Assembly: GCF_011044155.1 (NCBI RefSeq)
Contig: NZ_CP049056.1
Location: 558,001-622,000 of the forward strand
Direction of reading: 5' to 3'
Source of the DNA: Pikeienuella piscinae
GTDB taxonomy: Bacteria > Pseudomonadota > Alphaproteobacteria > Rhodobacterales > Rhodobacteraceae
DNA length: 64,000 nucleotides
Shown here: piece by piece, positions 57,223 to 64,000 of the stretch
Layout of the letters: every line of letters begins with the position of its first letter
Position numbering within the stretch: position 1 is the stretch's first letter
Translations under genes and position numbers: made by a program
Notes under the pieces: generated by a model
What the model was told of the DNA's origin: nothing
The model's input: the letters and a program-made list of their open reading frames with translations, nothing else
Database searches by the model: none

Positions 57223-57756
57223 ATGAACGCCTATGAAGTCGAAATCATGCTGTCCGAGGCGCAGATATCCGCCCGCGTGAACGAGTTGGCCGCGGAAATC
57301 GAAATGCATTTCGCCGGGACAGAAAAGCTGGTTCTGATTGGGCTGTTGCGTGGCTCGTTCGTATTCATCTCGGACCTCGCCCGAAAGCTGGATCTTCCGG
57401 TGGAGATCGATTTCATCGAAGCGTCGTCCTATGGCGACGCCACGAATTCGAGCCGCGAGGTCCGCATTCTCAAGGACCTGCGCGCGCCGATCGAAGGGCG
57501 CGACGTTCTGGTGGTGGAGGACATCGTCGACACCGGGCACACGTTGGGCCACATCACCGCGCTGCTCGAATCACGCAGCCCCGCGCGACTGGAGGTCTGC
57601 GCGCTGCTCGACAAACCCTCGCGGCGGGAAGTTCCGATAAAGGCGCGGTTCACAGGATTTGAGATCGCGGATGAGTTCGTCGTCGGATACGGCATCGATT
57701 ACGCGCAGGCGAACCGCAATCTGCCGTATATCGGGCGTGTGGTGTTCGCTGATTGA
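57223..57756 (+). CDS. hpt: Hypoxanthine phosphoribosyltransferase
   Basis: 177 aa purine-salvage enzyme making IMP from hypoxanthine and PRPP. PRPP-binding loop [35 protein letters not shown], and [13 protein letters not shown] (flexible loop). C-terminal [24 protein letters not shown] matches the family. ATG 57223 has RBS agggag. Convergent with the adenylate cyclase gene 20 bp downstream. Confidence 0.95.
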   Translation: MNAYEVEIMLSEAQISARVNELAAEIEMHFAGTEKLVLIGLLRGSFVFISDLARKLDLPVEIDFIEASSYGDATNSSREVRILKDLRAPIEGRDVLVVEDIVDTGHTLGHITALLESRSPARLEVCALLDKPSRREVPIKARFTGFEIADEFVVGYGIDYAQANRNLPYIGRVVFAD

Positions 57757-57775
57757 GCGCGGCCTACGGGCCCGC

Positions 57776-60067
57776 TCATTTCGACTTCATGACCCATACG
57801 CCGTCCCAGTCATCACCTGGCGGCTCCGCGCGCATGATCGCGCAGCGCTCGACATATATCGCCGCCATCGCGTCGTCGGGATTCGCCTTTAGCGCCTTAT
57901 TGAAAGCGCGCGCCGCCCGCTCGAACTCCTGCTTGCGGTAACGCGCGACGCCATCGCGGAAATGGCCGACCGCGTCCATCATGTTCGGAAAACTGGCGTC
58001 TGTGTGATAGTCTAGGCATTCGTAGATATCGACCGGTCTTGTCTTGCCCTTGACCTGCACCCTGTCGATCTCGCGCAGCCGGTAAATCCCTTTCAGCCCT
58101 TTCACGGTGTGTTCCGAGAGCAGGATGCGCGCGTGATACTGCTTGCAGGCGCTCTCCAGACGCGCCGCGAGATTCACGCCGTCGCCAATCATCGTATAAT
58201 CCATGCGCCTCTGGCTGCCGATATTGCCGGCGACGATGCTGTCGGTGTTCAGGCCGATTCCCATATCGACCGGCGCTTCGCCGCGTTTCTTGCGCGCCTC
58301 GTTCCATTCCCAGAGCCGGCTGATCATGTTGACCGCGGAGCGAACGCCGCGGTCCTCGTCATCGTCATGCGCCATCGGGATGCCGAACGCCGCCATGATC
58401 GCATCGCCGATGAACTTGTCGAGCATGCCGCCCTGCCCGGAGATCACATCGACCATCAGCTCGAAATATTCGTTCAGGAGCTTCACCGTCCCCTGCGCGC
58501 CGAGCGCCTCGGTGAATGTGGTGAAGCCGCGAATGTCCGAGAAGAGCACGGTCGCGACCGTGTCCTTGCCGCCCATTAGGTCCTCGGTTCGCCCCTCGGC
58601 CAGCATCTGGTCCGCGAGCTGGGGGTCCATGTAGCGGGCAAGCGTGGACTTCACCCGTTTCTCGGCGGTGATGTCCTCGATCATCACCATCGCGCCCAGG
58701 AAATCGCCTTCGCCGGTCTTCAGCGGCAGCATCGTAAGATTGGTGGTTATCCCGCGCCCAAAGAAGCTGAGTTCGACTTCCATCAGGATGTCGCCTTCGC
58801 CGCTCTCCAGGACCTTCCTGAGCCGTTCGACCAGCCAAAGGTTTTCTTCACCGATCGCGTCGCCCGGTTCGCCAATCACCAGATCCGGCGTGCGGCCGAG
58901 AAGGCGCGCGGCGGCGGCGTTGCAGGTCCGGACGGTGAGGTCGTTATCGACGGTGATGACGCCGTTGGTCATGCTTTGCAGCATCGAGTCGGTGTAGTTC
59001 TTCATCGCCTGCACATCGTTGAAGAGCTTGGCGTTCTCCAGTCCGATGGCGATCTGCGCGGTGAAGGCTTTCAACCGGCTCTCGTCTTCCTCGTCGAAGG
59101 GGCCGCCGGCCTTGTTCAGAACCTGCGTCACACCGATCACTTTCCCCTGCTTGTTGACCACGGGAACGCAGAGGATCGAGCGGGTGAAGAACCCGGTCTG
59201 CTTGTCGAAACCGGGATTGAAGCGCAGATCGGCATAGGCGTGCGGGATGTTGATCGTTTTGCCCGTGGTGAAAACGGTGCCCGCGATGCCGGCGCTGTTC
59301 GGCAGCCGAATCTCGAAACTGTCCAGCCCGGCGCCGACATGAGAGAAGAGCTCGCCGGTCTTTTCGTCATTGAGAAAAAGCGTGGAACGCTCCGCGTCCA
59401 GCATCCGCGTCGCTTCCGTCATGACCTTATTCAGCAGCTTGTTCAACTCCAGCTCCGAGGTCATCTCGGATATGATGTTGAGGAACTCCACCTCGCGCTC
59501 GCGGCTCTTCTCGACCCGCTCGACGAGCTGCATGGATTGCAGCGTGATGGCGCACTGGGTGGTGATGCCCTGAAGGATATCGAGGTCGGTCTGATCGAAC
59601 CGGCCCGTCGTCTTGTTCAGCATCTGGGCGACGCCGATGATCTCGTCCTTGGCTGTCCGGATCGGTGCACAGAGCAGCGAAGTCGTGCGAAAACCGGTCT
59701 CCCTATCCACCTCCGGGTTGAAGCGAGGGTCCTTGTATGCGTCGTCAATGATCTCGCCATCGCCGCTCTGAAAGACTGCGCCGGCGATTCCCTCGTCATT
59801 CATGAACCTGATCTCGCGCCGCCGCATGCCGAGCGCGACCCGGCTGAAAAGCTCGCCCGTTCCGGGTTCGTTGAGAAAGAGCGTGCCACGTTCGGCGCCC
59901 GTCTCCTGGCAGGCGAGATCGATCAGGGTTTCCAGCACAGTGTCGAGCGTGTCCTGCGCCGCAACCTTGCGCGAGACGTCGAGCAGCATTCGCAGATGCG
60001 ATAGTTGCTCCTCATGCGTCTCGCCGACGCGAGGTGCGAGCGCATCTTCAGGCATTCGACCGCTCAT
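57776..60067 (-). CDS. GAF-GAF-PAS adenylate cyclase with C-terminal helical repeat
   Basis: About 763 aa soluble signalling enzyme. Two GAF domains (about 35-190 and 205-350) share a RFNPxxDxxTGF motif; then a PAS domain (365-480: MTNGVITVDNDLTVRTCNAAA) and a class III cyclase domain (510-690). Metal-binding aspartates sit in VLFSDIRGFTTF and FIGDAIMAAF; the Lys in MLDKFIGD and Asp in RMDYTMIGDGVNLAARL fit ATP use. The tail contains TPR-like ERAARAFNKALKANPDD. Start taken as ATG 60067 (GTG 60076 possible); it overlaps the coiled-coil gene by 20 bp. Confidence 0.93.
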   Translation of the reverse strand: MSGRMPEDALAPRVGETHEEQLSHLRMLLDVSRKVAAQDTLDTVLETLIDLACQETGAERGTLFLNEPGTGELFSRVALGMRRREIRFMNDEGIAGAVFQSGDGEIIDDAYKDPRFNPEVDRETGFRTTSLLCAPIRTAKDEIIGVAQMLNKTTGRFDQTDLDILQGITTQCAITLQSMQLVERVEKSREREVEFLNIISEMTSELELNKLLNKVMTEATRMLDAERSTLFLNDEKTGELFSHVGAGLDSFEIRLPNSAGIAGTVFTTGKTINIPHAYADLRFNPGFDKQTGFFTRSILCVPVVNKQGKVIGVTQVLNKAGGPFDEEDESRLKAFTAQIAIGLENAKLFNDVQAMKNYTDSMLQSMTNGVITVDNDLTVRTCNAAAARLLGRTPDLVIGEPGDAIGEENLWLVERLRKVLESGEGDILMEVELSFFGRGITTNLTMLPLKTGEGDFLGAMVMIEDITAEKRVKSTLARYMDPQLADQMLAEGRTEDLMGGKDTVATVLFSDIRGFTTFTEALGAQGTVKLLNEYFELMVDVISGQGGMLDKFIGDAIMAAFGIPMAHDDDEDRGVRSAVNMISRLWEWNEARKKRGEAPVDMGIGLNTDSIVAGNIGSQRRMDYTMIGDGVNLAARLESACKQYHARILLSEHTVKGLKGIYRLREIDRVQVKGKTRPVDIYECLDYHTDASFPNMMDAVGHFRDGVARYRKQEFERAARAFNKALKANPDDAMAAIYVERCAIMRAEPPGDDWDGVWVMKSK

Positions 60068-60590
60068 GATCGACACGGTCGCGGAGCGCGGCGATTGTGG
60101 CGTTCAGTTCCTGAATCTCCGCGCGGTGCCGACGCGCGGTCTCGTGTGTCGCCTCGACGTGCTTCAGCGCCTGGCGATCCATCTCGTTGCGGATCGAATG
60201 GACGGCGTCGCGCATTTCGGCGAGTTCGCGATTGGAGGTCGCGCGCTCTTCCTGCATCCGCTCCTGCGCACGGGCGCGCTCTTCCTCCAGCCGCGTTCTG
60301 AGCGATTCGATCGTTTCGCGAAACTGCTGCGACTGGTTACCGAACTCTCGACGCATTTCCTGGATCCGTTCCTCCGACGCCACTCGCTCCGCCTCGAGCG
60401 CAGCGCGCAGCGCCTGCACGGTCGCCTTCAATTGCTCCACATCCGCGTTCGCGCTCTGCGTCGCCGCCTGCACTTCGCGTTGCCGTCGCTCTTCCGCCTG
60501 CTCAAGCCCCGCGCGCAGCGCCACGATTGTCTCGCGGAGCGCCCGTGGGTCATAGTAGGCGGGGTCGATCTTTTCCGTCGCCCCGGTCAC
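60048..60590 (-). CDS. Coiled-coil protein, function unknown, paired with adenylate cyclase
   Basis: 180 aa, almost entirely heptad-patterned: LRETIVALRAGLEQAEERRQ, VEQLKATVQALRAALEAERV, RETIESLRTRLEEERARAQ. It lacks a signal peptide, membrane segment or enzyme motif. It precedes and overlaps the GAF-GAF-PAS cyclase gene, so the two are translationally coupled and may form a complex in which the coiled coil aids dimerisation or localisation. No family name recognised. Confidence 0.75.
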   Translation of the reverse strand: MTGATEKIDPAYYDPRALRETIVALRAGLEQAEERRQREVQAATQSANADVEQLKATVQALRAALEAERVASEERIQEMRREFGNQSQQFRETIESLRTRLEEERARAQERMQEERATSNRELAEMRDAVHSIRNEMDRQALKHVEATHETARRHRAEIQELNATIAALRDRVDHERSNA

Positions 60591-60677
60591 AATTCACCCC
60601 CGCTTGGTTCAAGCAAGATATCTTAACAGAAACGGCGAAAGAAAGGCATCGGCGAGAGTCGCCGCGCGTCGCCCGGA

Positions 60678-61034
60678 TCACCCATGTCCATTGCGCGTGA
60701 AGCCGCCGACGCTCGCTAGCGTCGCGACCAACATGTAAGGTCCACTATTCGGCGGAAAATTCTGCACAAAAAGATCGCCGTGTTCCTTCAGGAATGCGGT
60801 GTAGACCGGCCCGGAGATGTGGGCCTTAAAAGCCCCCTCGTCCCTGTACCCTTCGAAGAAGACGATCTCGTTCTCACCTGCAGGCGGCAACGAACCCTGG
60901 GCCGCCTCGTGAATGAGGTATATCAGCGTTCCGGGTTCAGATTCTCTGACGTCCCGCGCCAGTTTCCGCAGTGCGGCGCGCGCCGCATTCATCTGGCCGG
61001 GCTTGACGAACCAGCGAGCCAGAACCGTGTGCAT
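60678..61034 (-). CDS. Antibiotic biosynthesis monooxygenase (ABM) domain protein
   Basis: 118 aa ferredoxin-like fold dimer family (YgiN-like). Pattern VLARWFVKPGQMNAARAALRKLARDVRESEPGTLIYLIHEA and EIVFFEGYRDEGAFKAHISGPVYTAF fits ABM domains, with the FFEGYRDEGAFKAH block typical of quinol monooxygenases. It begins on the base right after the lipA stop, so it is in the lipA operon, though its role there is unclear. Confidence 0.85.
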   Translation of the reverse strand: MHTVLARWFVKPGQMNAARAALRKLARDVRESEPGTLIYLIHEAAQGSLPPAGENEIVFFEGYRDEGAFKAHISGPVYTAFLKEHGDLFVQNFPPNSGPYMLVATLASVGGFTRNGHG

Positions 61035-61991
61035 CTAATTTTCCGCCAAACGGGCCTGCCGCGCCGCGCGCAGCCGCTCGAAATCGGCGCCCGCGTGATA
61101 GCTCGAGCGGGTCAGCGGCGTCGCGGAAACCATCAGGAACCCCTTGGCGGAGGCGACGCGCGCGTAGTTGTCAAATTCCTCCGGCGTCACGTAACGCACG
61201 ACGGCATGATGTTTCAGCGTCGGTTGCAGATACTGGCCGATGGTCAGGAAATCGATATCGGCGGCGCGCATGTCGTCCATGACCTGATGCACCGCCTGAC
61301 GCTCCTCGCCGAGCCCAACCATCAGACCGGACTTGGTGAACATCGCCGGGTCCAGCTCTTTCACCCTCTGCAGCAGGCGCAGCGAGTGGAAATAGCGCGC
61401 ACCGGGGCGCACCTGGGGGTATAGGCCGGGCACCGTCTCCAAGTTGTGGTTGAAGACGTCGGGGCGCGCTTCGACCACGGTCTCCAGAGCCTCCGGCCCA
61501 CATTTGAGGAAATCTGGCGTCAGGATCTCGATCGTCGTACCAGGCGCCCGGCGGCGGATGGCGCGGATCGTCTGGGCGAAGTGCTCCGCCCCGCCATCGT
61601 CGAGATCGTCGCGATCTACCGAGGTGATCACGATGTGGTTCAATCCCAGCTTCCCGACCGCATGGGCCACCCTGCCCGGCTCGAACACATCCAGATCGTT
61701 GGGCCGCCCGGTGGCGATGTTGCAGAAGGTGCAGCCGCGCGTGCAGATGTCGCCCATGATCATCATGGTCGCGTGGCCCTGGCTCCAGCATTCGCCGACA
61801 TTCGGGCAGCCGGCCTCCTCGCAGACGGTGACGAGGTTGTTGTCGCGCAGCGTCTTGCGCGTCTCCCGGTAGCCGGAGGACGTCGGCGCCTTTACCCGAA
61901 TCCAGTCCGGCTTCTTCGGTGAGGCGTTGTCGGCGCGATGCGCCTTTTCGGGGTGACGCTGTGCGCGGTCGGTGATGTCTCGTGTGCTCAT
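61035..61991 (-). CDS. lipA: Lipoyl synthase
   Basis: 318 aa radical SAM enzyme inserting two sulfurs into octanoyl groups on lipoate-dependent enzymes. Auxiliary cluster motif [12 protein letters not shown], radical SAM motif CTRGCTFC, and the C-terminal RSSYHAG with the serine ligand are all present. The N-terminal [18 protein letters not shown] region is characteristic. ATG 61991; the next gene follows without a gap. Confidence 0.97.
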   Translation of the reverse strand: MSTRDITDRAQRHPEKAHRADNASPKKPDWIRVKAPTSSGYRETRKTLRDNNLVTVCEEAGCPNVGECWSQGHATMMIMGDICTRGCTFCNIATGRPNDLDVFEPGRVAHAVGKLGLNHIVITSVDRDDLDDGGAEHFAQTIRAIRRRAPGTTIEILTPDFLKCGPEALETVVEARPDVFNHNLETVPGLYPQVRPGARYFHSLRLLQRVKELDPAMFTKSGLMVGLGEERQAVHQVMDDMRAADIDFLTIGQYLQPTLKHHAVVRYVTPEEFDNYARVASAKGFLMVSATPLTRSSYHAGADFERLRAARQARLAEN

Positions 61992-62347
61992 GTTGCGGAA
62001 TATAGGCCGCGCCGCGCCTCTTGTCGCCCGAAAGACGCCCGGGTCCGCCGAATTTCGGGCGCGCGGACGGTCCGGGTCGGTCGGGTGGATGAACGGCGCC
62101 CGCGGGCGCAGGTGGGTCAGGCCCGCGATAAAGCGTGCGGACAGGGTTGCGGCGGATCAGGAAGTCTCGGCTGCACTTCATGCGGCGTTCCGCCGCGAGG
62201 GCCTTCGCGGCGCGAATCGATTCTGCGCGGCAAGGGGCTCGGCGGGAATTTCGAGGAGGTATGGGAGAAGGCCGGTCGAGAAACAGGCCATCCCGCCGCC
62301 GGTGCGGGAAGCGCTTCGCGCGCTTCCCTGATGATGTGGGCGGCCGT
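61992..62347. other. Gene-free gap with a 9-bp hairpin (62306-62328)
   Basis: 356 bp between lipA and the CTERM-like gene. It contains the dyad gggaagcgc/gcgcttccc with a 5-base loop (62306-62314, 62320-62328), just downstream of the CTERM-like gene, which may end its transcript; no T run is seen. Open frames here are arginine-rich shadows. Near lipA it should carry the lipA promoter. Confidence 0.5.
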
Positions 62348-63301
62348 TCAGCTACGGCGACGACGACGACGCGCGGCCACGCCAAGTCCGAAGAGTGCGA
62401 CCGCCAGATGAGCGAGCGCCGGCGGAACCGGAACCGTGCTGACGGGCGGCTGCTCGGAAAGAAATACGCCCGAGTTCGAGGTGTAGCTCGCGCCGCCCAG
62501 ATCGGTGAAGGCGAGAGACCCCGTGTTGAGCATGTCGAAAGCAAAACCTTCGTTACTGTTCACAACCGCGTTCATGCTGAGCAGGACGAGGTAGTCACGC
62601 CCTTCAAGAACAGACGCAGAAAAGGCCTCCTCCATCGCGAATGTATTCGGCGTTCCGGAAGAATCGATCAGGCCATCCACTTCAGGGAAGCGACGGCTTT
62701 CGTCGGACGCGACCTGAAAGGCCAGCGAGTTCACCCCTATAACGCGTCCTTCGCCATACACCTCGCTGGTGAGAATCAGGTCGCCGTCGCTTTCGAAGAA
62801 TATCTGCGACATGCCGGTCACGTCGAAGATGTTGACCGTCAGGCTGGCGAGCGCGTCAGCCGAAGTGGCGTCAGAGTTCGCGATCGACCCATCGAAAGCC
62901 ATGGCCAGATCGAGCGTCGCATCGTCAGAGAAGCGGACGATATCATAAAACGCCGCGCGTCCAACCGATGTGAAATCGCCGCCTGTGCGCCCTGCGGGCG
63001 AAAGGCCGAGGCTGAGGCCAAGTTCGCCAGTTCCGAGATTCGCGTAACCTGCATACTCCGCGCCATGCGCACCGCTGAAACCGGTCTCGGGTACAGCCGC
63101 GTCATCATACGCCGCGTTGGTGTCCATATCCCTGCTGAACGGGTCGAAGGTGAAACGCGTATCGGTGAGAATGGTCTGCGCCACGCCGATATTTCCGCCG
63201 GGTGCGAAACCGGCGACGATTTCCCCGGGCGTCAGAGATGCGGCGAGTACGCTGGAAGACGAGCATGCGGCGATCGCAGCAGCAGCGAGATAGATTCTCA
63301 T
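62348..63301 (-). CDS. Exported protein with VPLPA-CTERM-like sorting tail
   Basis: 317 aa. Signal peptide (1-20: YLAAAAIAACSSSSVLAAS). The tail reads STVPVPPALAHLAVALFGLG followed by a run of arginines, the short motif, hydrophobic helix and basic end typical of VPLPA-CTERM proteins processed by exosortase systems in Rhodobacterales. The mature domain (GEIVAGFAPGGNIGVAQTIL ... FVDAG-free acidic region) is rich in Asp/Ser/Gly and has no known enzyme motif. Probably a surface or matrix protein. No exosortase gene is in the window. Confidence 0.82.
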   Translation of the reverse strand: MRIYLAAAAIAACSSSSVLAASLTPGEIVAGFAPGGNIGVAQTILTDTRFTFDPFSRDMDTNAAYDDAAVPETGFSGAHGAEYAGYANLGTGELGLSLGLSPAGRTGGDFTSVGRAAFYDIVRFSDDATLDLAMAFDGSIANSDATSADALASLTVNIFDVTGMSQIFFESDGDLILTSEVYGEGRVIGVNSLAFQVASDESRRFPEVDGLIDSSGTPNTFAMEEAFSASVLEGRDYLVLLSMNAVVNSNEGFAFDMLNTGSLAFTDLGGASYTSNSGVFLSEQPPVSTVPVPPALAHLAVALFGLGVAARRRRRRS

Positions 63302-63512
63302 GATGATGCCCCCACGTCAATTTTACACGTGGCCCGACAACAAGGGCCAATTCAAGTATACGATATGATATAAATTTGTTAGATTTCGTCAAGCATTCGT
63401 TCATGTTCGCGCAAATGGCGATCGGCGGTCACGCGGATCGCCCGGGCCGCTGGCGCCTCGACAACGGCCGCCCTACCCTCTCGACTGCCCATAGCTGAGA
63501 TGGAGAATTCGG

Positions 63513-64000
63513 ATGACCGCCGCCCGCAGCGAGGCGCTCTCGCGTCATCTCGCCGCCGAACACCGGATCGGCCCGGCGCAGGAGTTCCTGAAGGAGATCG
63601 TCTATGGCGGCAATGACGGCATCGTCACCACCTTCGCCATCGTCGCCGGGTTCGCCGGCGCGGGCGCTGAGGGGGCCGCCACGGTGGGCGCCGGAGCGGT
63701 CCTTCTGTTCGGGCTCGCCAATCTATTCGCCGACGCGACGGCGATGGGGCTCGGCGCGTTCCTTTCCTCGAGGTCCGAACAGGATGTCTGGCGCGCCATG
63801 CGGGCGAAGGAGCGGGCCGAGATCGACAACAACCCCGAGATGGAGCGCCGGGAAATGCTGGAGATCCTGTCGGATCGTGGGGTTTGCGAAACGGACGCGA
63901 CGGCGATGGCGGATATATTGCAGCGCAACCCCGAGGTCATGACCGATCTCATGATGCAGTACGAGCTTGTCCTGTCGGACCCGACCCGCGACAGGCCGGC
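63513..64000 (+). CDS. VIT1/CCC1-family membrane transporter (3' end missing)
   Basis: First 162 codons of a VIT1/CCC1 (vacuolar iron/manganese-type) transporter. The family opening FLKEIVYGGNDGIVTTFAIVAGFAGAG (residues about 27-55), ANLFADATAMGLGAFLSSRSEQD and MERREMLEILSDRGV, the cytoplasmic metal-binding segment, are clear. The reading frame runs off the window's edge. ATG 63513 has RBS ggagaa. Divergent from the CTERM-like gene. Confidence 0.93.
   Translation, partial: MTAARSEALSRHLAAEHRIGPAQEFLKEIVYGGNDGIVTTFAIVAGFAGAGAEGAATVGAGAVLLFGLANLFADATAMGLGAFLSSRSEQDVWRAMRAKERAEIDNNPEMERREMLEILSDRGVCETDATAMADILQRNPEVMTDLMMQYELVLSDPTRDRP

Noticed and set aside
58976-60004. 342-codon frame antisense to the adenylate cyclase
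   Set aside because: Low-complexity mirror of the GAF region; the minus strand has conserved domains throughout.
62135-63373. 412-codon frame over the CTERM-like gene
   Set aside because: Antisense to a gene with signal peptide and sorting tail; translation is charged and unlike any family.

Overview
The window looks like chromosomal DNA of an alphaproteobacterium, most probably a member of the Rhodobacterales. It is GC-rich. It carries the dusB-ntrB-ntrC-ntrY-ntrX-trkA-trkH-hfq-hflX gene order known from Rhodobacter relatives, an aapJQMP general amino acid transporter, an ATP12-type ATPase assembly chaperone, fused ispDF, several TRAP/CaiB-type catabolic genes and a protein with a VPLPA-CTERM-like tail. 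No rRNA, tRNA or CRISPR array was found by eye. Both edges cut genes: putA at the left and a VIT1/CCC1-type membrane protein at the right.

Layout. 1-6 kb: proline catabolism (putA), an IscU-like scaffold, hisI, a thioesterase and the rplM-rpsI ribosomal operon. 6-15 kb: a TetR/SMR efflux pair, an L,D-transpeptidase lipoprotein, speD-speE (spermidine synthesis), an acyltransferase, three hot-dog thioesterases, an XRE regulator, ATP12 and a LysM/solute-binding fusion. 15.5-20.1 kb: aapJQMP. 20.1-25.3 kb: decayed genes (family 5 solute-binding protein, polysaccharide deacetylase, FAD oxidoreductase, hydantoinase A/B) containing an apparently intact 2544-bp IS1595-family element at 21034-23577. 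25.4-31 kb: katG/oxyR divergent pair, an AraC regulator and a fosmidomycin-resistance-type MFS pump. 31-37 kb: an operon of CoA transferase, HMG-CoA-lyase-like enzyme and a three-part TRAP transporter, with a divergent LysR regulator. 37-42.5 kb: patatin, a C4 zinc-finger protein, a dead DMT transporter, a YrhK-like protein, a PLP decarboxylase and a DadA-type oxidoreductase. 42.6-54.4 kb: one long minus-strand block holding nitrogen control (ntrBC, ntrYX), potassium uptake (trkAH), hfq, hflX and dusB. 54.6-64 kb: ispDF-pgpA-cinA, a COQ10-like START protein, hpt, a GAF-GAF-PAS adenylate cyclase with a coiled-coil partner, an ABM monooxygenase, lipA, the CTERM protein and the VIT1-like gene.

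The most unusual feature is the IS1595-family element. It has 22-bp terminal inverted repeats matching at 20 positions and an exact 8-bp target duplication (ctagaaaa). Besides its DDE transposase it carries five passenger genes: a DUF3892-like gene, and an overlapping minus-strand cassette made of a Panacea (SocA-like) antitoxin-type gene, a 92-codon RelE/ParE-like putative toxin, a 48-codon ORF and a 69-codon ORF. This suggests a transposon stabilised by a Panacea toxin-antitoxin (PanAT-type) module. Removing the element and one duplication restores the reading frame across the deacetylase remnant it landed in. Other points worth a look are the CoA-transferase/lyase/TRAP cassette of unknown substrate, the LysM/solute-binding fusion, the coiled-coil/adenylate cyclase pair and a PgpA with altered acidic residues.
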